From CAIQPS01 sp964631965 (lineage in GTDB: Bacteria; Actinomycetota; Thermoleophilia; RBG-16-64-13): DNA of 38,091 nucleotides. A model generated the notes under the pieces. The model worked only from the letters and a program-made list of their open reading frames with translations, did no database searches and was not told the origin of the DNA. Location of the stretch: NCBI GenBank assembly GCA_964631965.1, contig CAZWAR010000010.1, positions 1-38,091 on the forward strand, in the 5' to 3' direction. The translations under genes were made by a program, and so were the position numbers. Position 1 is the stretch's first letter. Every line of letters begins with the position of its first letter. Below, piece by piece: positions 31,248-38,091 of the stretch.

Positions 31248-32123
31248 ATGAGCATCTTGGAGCTTCTCGACAGCGATCGCCACGCCATCTTCCTGGACGG
31301 GGCCATGGGCACCCAGCTTGGGGCGATGGGTCTGGAGATGGGGGGACGCAACAACCTCACCAACCCGGACGCGGTCCTCTCTATTCACAAGAACTACGTG
31401 GAGGCCGGGGCCGATCTCCTCATCACCAACACCCTCACCATGAACCGGACGAACATCGAGTCGCACGGTCTGGGGATAGACGTTCGCGAGGTCAACGCGG
31501 CCGGCGTACGGCTGGCTAGGGAAGCGGCCGGGGACCGATGCCTGGTCCTCGGCGACATGAGCTCCACCGGCAAGATGTTGAAGCCCTATGGCGCGTTGCC
31601 CGAGGAGGACGCTTTCGCCACCTTCCTGGAGCAGGCGGGTATCCTGGCCGAGGCAGGGGTGGATGGCCTCATCATCGAGACCATGTTCGACCTTCGCGAG
31701 GCGGTGGTTGCCGTACGAGCCGCCCGCGAAGCCTGCGACCTGCCCGTTATCGCCTCCATAGCCTTCAACACTGCCGACAACGAGGGCCGCACCGTCATGG
31801 GCGACACCGCCCGCCAGTGCGCGAAAGCCCTCTCCGAGGCGGGGGCGACGGTCGCGGGGGCCAACTGCGGAGCCGTCGATCCTGTGGAGATCGCGCATAT
31901 CATCACCCTCATGCGGGAGGCCACCGATCTTCCGCTCATCGCCCAGTCGAATGCCGGCAAAGGCCGTCTTGTCGATGGTGACCTCGTGTTCGACCTGTCC
32001 GCCGAAGACTTCGCCACGGGCATGAGGGAGTGTCTCAGGTCCGGTGCCCGTCTCATCGGTGGGTGCTGTGGCACCTCGCCGGCGCACATCCGAGCTCTGG
32101 TGGAACTGGTGGGACGGGACTAG
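31248..32123 (+). CDS. Homocysteine S-methyltransferase-family protein
   Basis: 291 residues from ATG 31248. It is a Pfam-type S-methyltransferase TIM barrel: FLDGAMGTQL at the start, YVEAGADLLITNTLTMNRTNI, GLIIETMFDLREAVVAV. The zinc ligands are visible as Cys207 (GANCG) and Cys273-Cys274 (GGCCGTSPAH). These enzymes transfer methyl to homocysteine from betaine, S-methylmethionine, SAM or a corrinoid/methyl protein. The length matches the stand-alone N-terminal module of MetH or of a MtmB/BHMT-like type. It might cooperate with a corrinoid protein, given the B12-activation-like gene nearby. The methyl donor is not established. Confidence 0.88.
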   Translation: MSILELLDSDRHAIFLDGAMGTQLGAMGLEMGGRNNLTNPDAVLSIHKNYVEAGADLLITNTLTMNRTNIESHGLGIDVREVNAAGVRLAREAAGDRCLVLGDMSSTGKMLKPYGALPEEDAFATFLEQAGILAEAGVDGLIIETMFDLREAVVAVRAAREACDLPVIASIAFNTADNEGRTVMGDTARQCAKALSEAGATVAGANCGAVDPVEIAHIITLMREATDLPLIAQSNAGKGRLVDGDLVFDLSAEDFATGMRECLRSGARLIGGCCGTSPAHIRALVELVGRD

Positions 32124-32213
32124 AGCGGTCTCGTTCCGTTCACCGGAACTTCGTCTCGGAAAACCGGGACCGAAGATTCGCGACAGACGCCGGCTCGCAT
32201 CCACCCACTGGTA

Positions 32214-32235
32214 AACTACCGGACGACCGGTAGTT
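32214..32235. promoter_or_regulatory. Perfect 9-bp inverted repeat, candidate operator
   Basis: AACTACCGG (32214-32222) and CCGGTAGTT (32227-32235) are separated by ACGA, giving a 22-bp palindrome resembling TetR-type operators. It has no U-rich tail and lies about 200 nt before the MBL gene. The 310-nt stretch 32124-32433 otherwise holds only a terminator-like hairpin at 32318 and an unremarkable leader. Confidence 0.4.
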
Positions 32236-32317
32236 AGGCTCCGGTAGCATCGCCCGACGGCCCGTAAGCACAGATCATCTGCCCCTGTTCAGCCCCCTCC
32301 GGCAGAGGCTCCTCGCC

Positions 32318-32343
32318 GAAGCCCCGTTCCCCAGCGGGGCTTC
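32318..32343 (+). terminator. Terminator-like hairpin
   Basis: GAAGCCCCG / CGGGGCTTC, a perfect 9-bp stem with an 8-nt loop, in the 310-nt space between the homocysteine methyltransferase and MBL genes. The downstream tract is only moderately T-rich, so strength is uncertain. Confidence 0.5.
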
Positions 32344-32433
32344 ACTCTGCTCCGAGGCTCCCTCTTTCTACTATGCATGCTCTTCTGCCTTCGGCTAGGA
32401 TGTTGACATCAGGCCAGCGTGGAGAGGAGCGTC

Positions 32434-33270
32434 ATGAGAAAGACACGAGTCCGCCTCCTTGACAACGGCACCATAGCCCTGCCCGACTACAAGCTCTTCT
32501 GGGGCAGAGGCACCGGGGAGCTCATTCGTTTTGCCGCCTACTGTGTGCTCGTCGACCACGCCGACGGTCTCTTCCTCTTCGACACCGGTTACGACAAGCG
32601 GTTCATGGATGTGTGGACGAAGCAGGACAACGCCATCTGCAGCGAGGAACAGCAGGTGGTGCCGCAGCTCGCCATGCTGGGCATCAAGCCCTCCGACGTC
32701 GACTGCATCATCAATTCGCACCTGCACATCGACCACGCGGGAGGAAACAAGCATTTCCCCGACGCCACAATTGTCGTGAACAGGAAGGAATACGAGGCGG
32801 CGAAGAACCCCATGCCCTTCGAATACCAGAGCTACTCGGACCTGAGCTTTGATCCGGAACTCCACAAGCTGAACTTCGAGGGCGGCCGGGACATCCTCAA
32901 GCGGGCGGGCATGCCCGAAGAGGTGAAGTGCCCAGTGGAGAAGTCCCCCAGGTATGCATTCGTGGAACGCGATGCCGAGGTGGCGAAAGGCCTCTATCTG
33001 TACGACGTTCCCGGCCACTCCGCCGGGCAGATGGCACTCATGGTGGAGTTGTCGGGGCGCAAACCCATGTTCTTCCCGGCGGATGCCTGCCACCTTCCCC
33101 GTCATTACCACGATATGATCGTGCCCGGATTCCACGTCGATCCGGTCGCCGGATACCGTTCCATAGAGCGGGTCAAGGCCCTCGAAGCCGAGCACGATGC
33201 CGAGATCATCTGGGGCCACCCGCCCGGCGATTCGCTTGCCGCCGTCTACAGCATGGAATGGCACGAGTGA
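32434..33270 (+). CDS. Metallo-beta-lactamase fold hydrolase, N-acyl-homoserine lactonase-like
   Basis: 278 residues from ATG 32434, preceded by GAGAGGAG (a GTG at 32419 in frame is less likely). The dizinc motif is SHLHIDHAGG (His96, His98, Asp100, His101), followed by VPGHSAGQ (His), PADACHLPRHYHD (bridging Asp) and the terminal WGHPPGDSLA (His). The overall order and size match AttM/BlcC/AiiA-type lactonases, which open lactone rings. Quorum-quenching is possible but other lactones or esters are as likely. It appears to be transcribed on its own. Confidence 0.85.
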   Translation: MRKTRVRLLDNGTIALPDYKLFWGRGTGELIRFAAYCVLVDHADGLFLFDTGYDKRFMDVWTKQDNAICSEEQQVVPQLAMLGIKPSDVDCIINSHLHIDHAGGNKHFPDATIVVNRKEYEAAKNPMPFEYQSYSDLSFDPELHKLNFEGGRDILKRAGMPEEVKCPVEKSPRYAFVERDAEVAKGLYLYDVPGHSAGQMALMVELSGRKPMFFPADACHLPRHYHDMIVPGFHVDPVAGYRSIERVKALEAEHDAEIIWGHPPGDSLAAVYSMEWHE

Positions 33271-33355
33271 ACGGGGACCAAGCGGAGCCCCGGCCGGCCG
33301 TTATATAGTGGGGTGGGCCGTCGGGGGACGGCCGGCTCGGGAAGAGGGGTTCCGG

Positions 33356-34318
33356 ATGGCAAGGATGGGCCTCAGCGCGGTGTGCATCATCCTGGCGTTG
33401 TCTGCTGCTCTCCTCGGCTGCTCCGCGGACGGGCCTATCACGACAGAGAGCACGGCCGCGTTCACCAGTACGTCGGACGAGACGACGGAGAGAGCCAGCA
33501 CGACCACCACCGTCAGCGCTTCTCCGGCGATGGATGCGTTGATCCCGCTCGACTATGAGCAGGACTTCTCTGCCCTCGCGTACTCGGGGACCTGGATCTA
33601 CTCGGAGGCTTCGGGCGCATCAAAGCTGGGCTTCGTGTATGCCGACGAGAAGGGAGCGTCGGTCACTTTCCGCTTCGTGGGCAGCCACTGCGCCTGGCTG
33701 GCCAAGACGTCGGACAAGTACGGGAAAGCCAAGGTGACGGTGGACGGCGACACCGCCACCACCGTGGACCTCTATTCGGAGACCACCACCTGGAGGCATG
33801 TGGTCTGGGAGGCGAGCGACCTTGCCTTCGGCACCCACACCGTCAGTATCGCGTGGACCGGCAAGAAGCACACGGCCGCGAAGGGCACCAATATCAACCT
33901 GGACGTCATCCAGGTCACGGGCGCCCTCCTCAGCCGGTATCAGCAAAACGACAAGAACGTGGAATACTCGGGCGCCTGGAGGACCAACGAGACGGAGGTG
34001 GCCTCCGGGGGGAGCTATGCGCTCTCCCACACCTCGGGTGCGGGGGTATCGGTGACGTTCACCGGCGTACAGCTCGACTGGTATGCCAAGACGGGGCCGC
34101 CATACGGCAGGGCCTGGGTGACAGTGGACGGCGGGGACCCCACCACCGTCGACCTCTACAGTGACGAGGAGGCCTGGAAGCAGCTCGTCTGGAGCTCCGG
34201 GTGCCTCGAGATGGGCAGCCATGTGGTGACCATCGAATGGAGCGGTGAGGCGGACCCGAAGGCCGAAGACACATACATCAACGTCGACTGCTTCGAGGTG
34301 GCCGGGCTGTTGGACTAG
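33356..34318 (+). CDS. Lipoprotein with two tandem homologous beta domains
   Basis: 320 residues from ATG 33356 (GAGGGG 6 nt upstream; ORF start further left is not supported). A lipobox ALLGCSAD gives a Cys about 22 residues in, then a Thr/Ser-rich linker of about 35 residues. The mature part has two related units: YSGTWIYSEASGASK ... VTFRFVGSHCAWLAKTS ... AKVTVDGDTATTVDLYSETTTWRHVVWEASDL, and YSGAWRTNETEVASG ... VTFTGVQLDWYAKTGP ... AWVTVDGGDPTTVDLYSDEEAWKQLVW. Such repeated beta-sandwich units resemble carbohydrate-binding or adhesion modules. It is surface-anchored and of unknown ligand. Confidence 0.8.
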   Translation: MARMGLSAVCIILALSAALLGCSADGPITTESTAAFTSTSDETTERASTTTTVSASPAMDALIPLDYEQDFSALAYSGTWIYSEASGASKLGFVYADEKGASVTFRFVGSHCAWLAKTSDKYGKAKVTVDGDTATTVDLYSETTTWRHVVWEASDLAFGTHTVSIAWTGKKHTAAKGTNINLDVIQVTGALLSRYQQNDKNVEYSGAWRTNETEVASGGSYALSHTSGAGVSVTFTGVQLDWYAKTGPPYGRAWVTVDGGDPTTVDLYSDEEAWKQLVWSSGCLEMGSHVVTIEWSGEADPKAEDTYINVDCFEVAGLLD

Positions 34319-34338
34319 GGGGTCTGCGCGAGACCCCC
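34318..34338. terminator. Bidirectional terminator between convergent genes
   Basis: GGGGGTCT / AGACCCCC, an 8-bp perfect stem with a GCGCG loop, overlapping the lipoprotein TAG stop and lying 8 nt from the stop of the convergent minus-strand gene. Confidence 0.65.
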
Positions 34339-34345
34339 GGCCGTT

Positions 34346-36193
34346 CTAGCGAGTCTCCACAGCGAGCACGTGATGGCCGCCGGCTTCGCCTGCGGCCACG
34401 GTCACCTCCGTCACGGCACAGAAGTCCTGCTCGATGGTGAACAGCTCCTCCGGAGGCAGCCCGCGAAGATGGGCAAGTATCACTCGGTTGATCCCCTTGT
34501 GGCCCACCACGAGAACGCGCTGCCGACCGGCGGCCAGGCAGTCGTCCAGAAGCCTCTCAAAGCCGGCGACCGCGCGGGCGCGAAGGTCGGCGAAACTCTC
34601 TCCTCGCGGGAAGGGCGTCCCCACCAAGTCGGCCTCGCGGGCCGCGTGCTCGGCCGGGTAGCGCTCCCGGGCCTCCTCCCACGTGAGCCCTTCCCATAGT
34701 CCGGTGTCGATCTCCCGCAGCCAAGGCAGCGGGTGCACCGGGGTGTTGCACTCACCGGCGGCGATCTCCGCAGTGCGCGACGACCGGAGGAGGTCGCTGC
34801 TGAAGATGGCATCGAAACAGGCTCCGTTGGTAAGCTCCAGGAGCTTGGCGGCCAGGGCCCGCGCCTGCAGTTGGCCATCGGCCTCCAGGGGCAGGTCCTT
34901 CTGCCCCCGGTAGCGCCTCCCTTCGCGATCCTCCGTCTGGGCATGTCGGACGATATAGACGCGCAACTCGCCGAGCCGCGCTCCCGCCGGCAGGTCCACC
35001 TGCTCCAGTATCTCCTCGAACGGGTGGCCAGTTTCGATGGCGATCTTCGCCGCGATTCGGCGCCCAGCCTCGATCCTGGAGGCGATCCTTTCAGCCATCT
35101 GCTCCGTGGGCCTCATCTTGCGCATGGTCCGCGCCCACCGCTCTTCGAGGCCGACGACCTCCCCGTCGGCCACGGTCTTGTCGGCGAGATAGACGAGCTC
35201 CGCCTCCGTGATGTCCGGCGCCGCCGGCAGCTTCGGGTCTATCACCATGTGCTGCGCAACCACACCTGCCACCCGAGGCAGGCCCAGGTTGGAGAGCACT
35301 TCGGCTGCGAGGCTCGCGTGATGGGGCAACAGCCGCGCCAGGTCGTGAAGCAGGCAGCCGGAGCGCACCAGGTCGATGTCGAGGGTCGGGAGGTGGGGTC
35401 GCAGCGCCTCGGCCATGGCCACCCCGACGGCGGCGGCGGTCAAGCAGTGCCGTATGACGTTGGCCGGGGTGCCGGCGGCCTTCAGCAGAAAAAGAGCCTC
35501 CTCCTGGCTGAGCGACGGCTCGGGGCGCGACTCTGAAGCCGCATCGAGGGCTGAGGCGAACGTGCTCAAAGCGCGGTGATCGGCCGGGGTGTCCATGTCG
35601 AGGAGAACCGTGATGTCGCGCACGTCGATCTCCACTTCGTCCTCAGCGCGTCGGGCGAGCAACGTCTGGAGATTGGTGTCGGGCGCAGCCGTGAGCACGC
35701 GTTCCACGTACTCCGCGGCCAGAAGGGGCGGATGCCCCCGGCGCCCCAAGCAGGTGGGATAGAGGACAGCTTTGTCGCCGTCCTTGCCGTTGTTCTGGAA
35801 GCGCTCCAGGAGGAGCCGGAGCGTATGGGCCGTCACCAGCGGGCAGTCGACGGGCAGCACGAAGAAGGCATCGATATCAGGGGGAAGAGCCGCCACGCCG
35901 GTGCGGACCGAGGAGAACATGCCGCTCGCATAGCCGGGATTGTGGGCCTGAGTGACACCCATCTTTGCCAGCACGGGAGCGACACGGTCTGCTTCGTGTC
36001 CGGTTACGGCGATCACGCGGGCAACCCCGGCTTCCTGCACAGAGTGCATCACCCGCTCTATGGCGGTGGCGCGCCCGAGAGGGAGGAGAGGCTTGAGCGC
36101 GCCCATCCGTGACGATAGTCCCGCCGCCAGTACGACGGCCGCGATGCGCAGACGTGAGCCGGAATGTCCGGCAGCGGGATGTTCGGAGGTCAT
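34346..36193 (-). CDS. Three-domain fusion: MocA-like nucleotidyltransferase, HD domain, histidine phosphatase
   Basis: 615 residues from ATG 36193. Residues about 15-210 are a MobA/MocA-like nucleotidyltransferase (AAVVLAAGLSSRMGALKPLL, then FFVLPVDCPLV), the type that attaches CMP or GMP to molybdopterin. About 240-400 is an HD hydrolase domain (GCLLHDLARLLPHHAS, VAQHMVID). About 410-610 is a histidine phosphatase (VYIVRHAQTEDREGRRYRG, IDTGLWEGLTWEEA, VLVVGHKGINRVIL). Such fusions occur near molybdenum hydroxylase genes. In this window it would serve the bis-MGD or other Mo enzymes, but MCD versus MGD cannot be decided and no Mo gene is directly adjacent. Confidence 0.85.
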   Translation of the reverse strand: MTSEHPAAGHSGSRLRIAAVVLAAGLSSRMGALKPLLPLGRATAIERVMHSVQEAGVARVIAVTGHEADRVAPVLAKMGVTQAHNPGYASGMFSSVRTGVAALPPDIDAFFVLPVDCPLVTAHTLRLLLERFQNNGKDGDKAVLYPTCLGRRGHPPLLAAEYVERVLTAAPDTNLQTLLARRAEDEVEIDVRDITVLLDMDTPADHRALSTFASALDAASESRPEPSLSQEEALFLLKAAGTPANVIRHCLTAAAVGVAMAEALRPHLPTLDIDLVRSGCLLHDLARLLPHHASLAAEVLSNLGLPRVAGVVAQHMVIDPKLPAAPDITEAELVYLADKTVADGEVVGLEERWARTMRKMRPTEQMAERIASRIEAGRRIAAKIAIETGHPFEEILEQVDLPAGARLGELRVYIVRHAQTEDREGRRYRGQKDLPLEADGQLQARALAAKLLELTNGACFDAIFSSDLLRSSRTAEIAAGECNTPVHPLPWLREIDTGLWEGLTWEEARERYPAEHAAREADLVGTPFPRGESFADLRARAVAGFERLLDDCLAAGRQRVLVVGHKGINRVILAHLRGLPPEELFTIEQDFCAVTEVTVAAGEAGGHHVLAVETR

Positions 36194-36232
36194 GCCTGCG
36201 ATTGTAGCGAACGGGCGCCGGGGGCGCGGACG

Positions 36233-36454
36233 TCACTGCGCCTCTTCGCCGGCCCGGCCGTCCTGGCAGTAGTATCCGTCTCTAAGGCCGTAGTCGGCGA
36301 AATTGTCGCACTCGGGACACAGGCATCCGATCTGGTTGACGATCCGCTCGCTTCGACCGTGGCTACAGAAGATGAGACCCTCGAAGGGGTAGCTTGGACA
36401 CGTGCGGCAGACGCATCTGTCCTCGTTGTCCTTTAGGTCGGGTACCTTCGCCAT
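36233..36454 (-). CDS. DUF2769 family small Cys-rich protein
   Basis: 73 residues from ATG 36454 (GAGGAG 8 nt upstream); the longer frame to 36556 is not needed. Cys-rich sequence: DRCVCRTCPSYP, EGLIFCSHGRSE, GCLCPECDNFADYGL and YYCQDG, matching DUF2769, with about eight Cys that may bind Fe-S or zinc. Function unknown. It is divergent from the MFS gene and runs tail-first towards the MocA-fusion gene, which is on the same strand 39 nt further downstream. Confidence 0.8.
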   Translation of the reverse strand: MAKVPDLKDNEDRCVCRTCPSYPFEGLIFCSHGRSERIVNQIGCLCPECDNFADYGLRDGYYCQDGRAGEEAQ

Positions 36455-36577
36455 GACGTTGCTCCTCGCCCGCCCGCTGTTGTTCATAGAGGTCTTCCCC
36501 TTGAAGCAGGAAGCAAAAACTGCCACCCGCTCGGGCCGACTTCGGTCCACGTGCACGTACCCGGCGGTCGATGCTGG

Positions 36578-36583
36578 TAGGCT
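36578..36583 (+). promoter_or_regulatory. Candidate -10 box of a leaderless transcript
   Basis: TAGGCT ends 7 nt before ATG 36591 with no Shine-Dalgarno; the same arrangement as at 28011, 31236 and 21597. Confidence 0.4.
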
Positions 36584-36590
36584 GTGTTCG

Positions 36591-38033
36591 ATGACGTCAC
36601 AGCCCAGACCCGAAGACCTCAGCCCCCGTCAGCGGATGATGATTCTGTTCTCCTCGTCTTTTGGGGGATTCGTCGTCACCTTCATGTCGTCGGGCATCAA
36701 CGTCGGGCTGGCGGCCATCAATCGGGATTTTGGCGTCTCGCCCGTCTACCTCAACTGGATATCGTTCTCGATGGTCCTCGTGTCGGCGGCCGTGCTCCTG
36801 CCTTTCGGGCGGCTGGCCGACACCTACGGCCGAATGCGCTTCTTCATCGGAGGGATGGTCCTCTTCAGTGTCGCCTCGTTCGCCAGTGCTCTGGCACCCT
36901 CCGCGCTGGTCTTGGTGATGTTGCGAATGGTCACAGGCATCAGCCTGGCCATCGGGTCGGTGACCGCTCCCGCACTGGTGATCCTCGCGTTCCCTCTCGA
37001 ATCCCGAGGGAGGGCGTTGGGCTGGAACGTCGCCGGCGTCTACCTCGGTGTCACTATGGGGCCGGTACTGGGGGGCCTCATCTTCGACCCGGCCGGCCTG
37101 GGCTGGCGCGCCTTCTTCTACATCCTGGCCGCGGTGAATGTGGTGAATGTCATCATCCCTGTCTGGAAGCTGCGCCACATCGAATGGCGCGAGCGAAGGC
37201 AGGGAGGATTCGATGTGCTCGGCTCCCTTCTGTTCGCTCTCGGACTTGTGGTGCTGCTCGTCGGCTTCTCGCGGCTTCCGGGTCTTGCCGGCGCCTTGCT
37301 GTTCCCGGGCGGGCTGGTGATCCTCGCCGGGTTCCTCTGGTGGGAGGCGCGGGCGGCCCACCCTCTGGTGCCGGTCCGCCTGCTTCGCCGCAACCGCGTG
37401 TTCGCCTTCTCCAATGGAGCGTTGTTCGTCAACTATGCGGCCACGGCTGCGATGAGCCTGCTCATGAGCTACTACCTGGTGATCGGCCGGGGCCTGCCCG
37501 AACGGCTGGCTGGGCTGGTTCTGGCGGCCGGAAGCCTGGTGCAGGCGGTGCTCTCCCCGGTCGCGGGAAGGTTGGCCGACCGCTTTACCGCCCGGTATAT
37601 CGCCTCCATCGGGATGGGACTGTGCGTGATCGCCCTCTTTGCGCTCGTCTTCCTCGGCCTCACCACGCCTTACTGGTTCGTCATCCTGGCCTTGTGTCTG
37701 CTGGGCTTCGGTTTCGCCCTATTCTCCACTCCCATCACCTATACGGTCATGGGGAGCGTGGACAGGAGCTTCGTCGGCGTCGCTTCGGCGACGATCGCCG
37801 CCGTGCGCCAGGCGGGGATGAACGTGAGCTACGGCATCGCCACCATGCTGGTGGCCGTTTTCGTGGGGACGGTGCCCATCCTACCCGAGAACATGGACCT
37901 GATACGGGAACCGCTTCTCTCTACCGTGCGGGTGGGCTTCGCGGTCTTCACCGTGCTCTGTCTCGTGGGTATCGCTGCTTCTCTTGTGGGACCCAAGCGG
38001 GAAGTGGCGGTCCCAGACCAGAGCCGGGGGTAG
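36591..38033 (+). CDS. MFS drug/metabolite exporter (14-TM EmrB/QacA type)
   Basis: 480 residues from ATG 36591. About fourteen hydrophobic helices; motif A is LPFGRLADTYGRMRFFIGG, motif C-like AGVYLGVTMGPVLGGLI, and the domain centre follows at about residue 200 (WRERRQGGFDVLGSLLF). This matches the DHA2 (drug:H+ antiporter) group that exports quaternary amines, dyes or antibiotics. It is the last complete gene; the 58 nt after its stop hold only a weak CAGG/CCTG hairpin and no further gene. Confidence 0.9.
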   Translation: MTSQPRPEDLSPRQRMMILFSSSFGGFVVTFMSSGINVGLAAINRDFGVSPVYLNWISFSMVLVSAAVLLPFGRLADTYGRMRFFIGGMVLFSVASFASALAPSALVLVMLRMVTGISLAIGSVTAPALVILAFPLESRGRALGWNVAGVYLGVTMGPVLGGLIFDPAGLGWRAFFYILAAVNVVNVIIPVWKLRHIEWRERRQGGFDVLGSLLFALGLVVLLVGFSRLPGLAGALLFPGGLVILAGFLWWEARAAHPLVPVRLLRRNRVFAFSNGALFVNYAATAAMSLLMSYYLVIGRGLPERLAGLVLAAGSLVQAVLSPVAGRLADRFTARYIASIGMGLCVIALFALVFLGLTTPYWFVILALCLLGFGFALFSTPITYTVMGSVDRSFVGVASATIAAVRQAGMNVSYGIATMLVAVFVGTVPILPENMDLIREPLLSTVRVGFAVFTVLCLVGIAASLVGPKREVAVPDQSRG

Positions 38034-38091
38034 CTCAGAAGACGGCAGGAAAATGCCTGTAATCTGTAATATCCAAGAGCCAAGATGATCC

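Noticed and set aside
1..38091. CRISPR arrays, tRNA or rRNA genes, insertion sequences and prophage genes
   Set aside because: No regularly spaced repeats, no tRNA cloverleaf-like sequence, no transposase or integrase was recognised on reading both strands.

Overview
The window is high-GC DNA with tightly packed, often overlapping genes. ATG/GTG starts are common, lipoproteins carry Thr-rich linkers after the lipobox, and several genes lack a Shine-Dalgarno but have a TANNNT hexamer 6-7 nt before the start codon, as in leaderless actinobacterial transcripts. Together with a bis-MGD molybdoenzyme lacking a TAT signal, an AthS-type Fe-S subunit and corrinoid-related proteins, this suggests an anaerobic or facultative actinobacterium (Coriobacteriia/Thermoleophilia-like). 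This placement is an inference and the exact taxon is not determined. Two N-runs (13134-13143 and 30834-30933) show it is a draft scaffold.

Layout. 1-3283: end of a branched-chain amino acid-type (Liv) ABC uptake operon, closed by a strong terminator. 3501-7599: small redox and housekeeping genes (hemerythrin, a shortened Fe-S protein, SRPBCC, cupin, PRC-barrel-like, ChaB with Rho_N). 6907-10378: a trehalose operon (DUF5752, TreT-type glycosyltransferase, OtsA). 10389-13702: a small winged-helix protein, an N-terminally truncated HhH protein, LysR, VOC and a DMT permease. 13737-21499: the most distinctive block. A TetR-excisionase-fold fusion regulator diverges from five co-directional genes: transhydroxylase-like large and small subunits (AthL/AthS type), a SnoaL-like protein, a 2,4-diacetylphloroglucinol/phloretin hydrolase-family enzyme and an FAD reductase-like protein. 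I read this as a cluster for anaerobic conversion of phloroglucinol-type or related polyphenolic compounds, probably repressed by the fusion regulator through a palindrome at 14689-14705.

21609-24809: DUF456, an orphan RHH antitoxin-like gene, and a three-gene overlapping operon whose middle gene is the clearest hidden feature of the window. It is a DsbA/FrnE-family thioredoxin-fold protein whose first active-site Cys codon is replaced by in-frame TGA (22993-22995), giving a Sec-Pro-Phe-Cys motif if read through. A bacterial-SECIS-like hairpin follows directly. It is a strong candidate selenoprotein that ordinary gene callers would truncate. 25047-27046: an ABC-2 exporter. 27190-33270: nitroreductase, DUF885 peptidase, corrinoid methionine synthase activation-domain-like protein, DUF4177, homocysteine methyltransferase and a lactonase-like MBL. 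33356-38033: a lipoprotein with a duplicated beta domain, a three-domain MocA-HD-histidine phosphatase fusion, DUF2769 and an MFS exporter.
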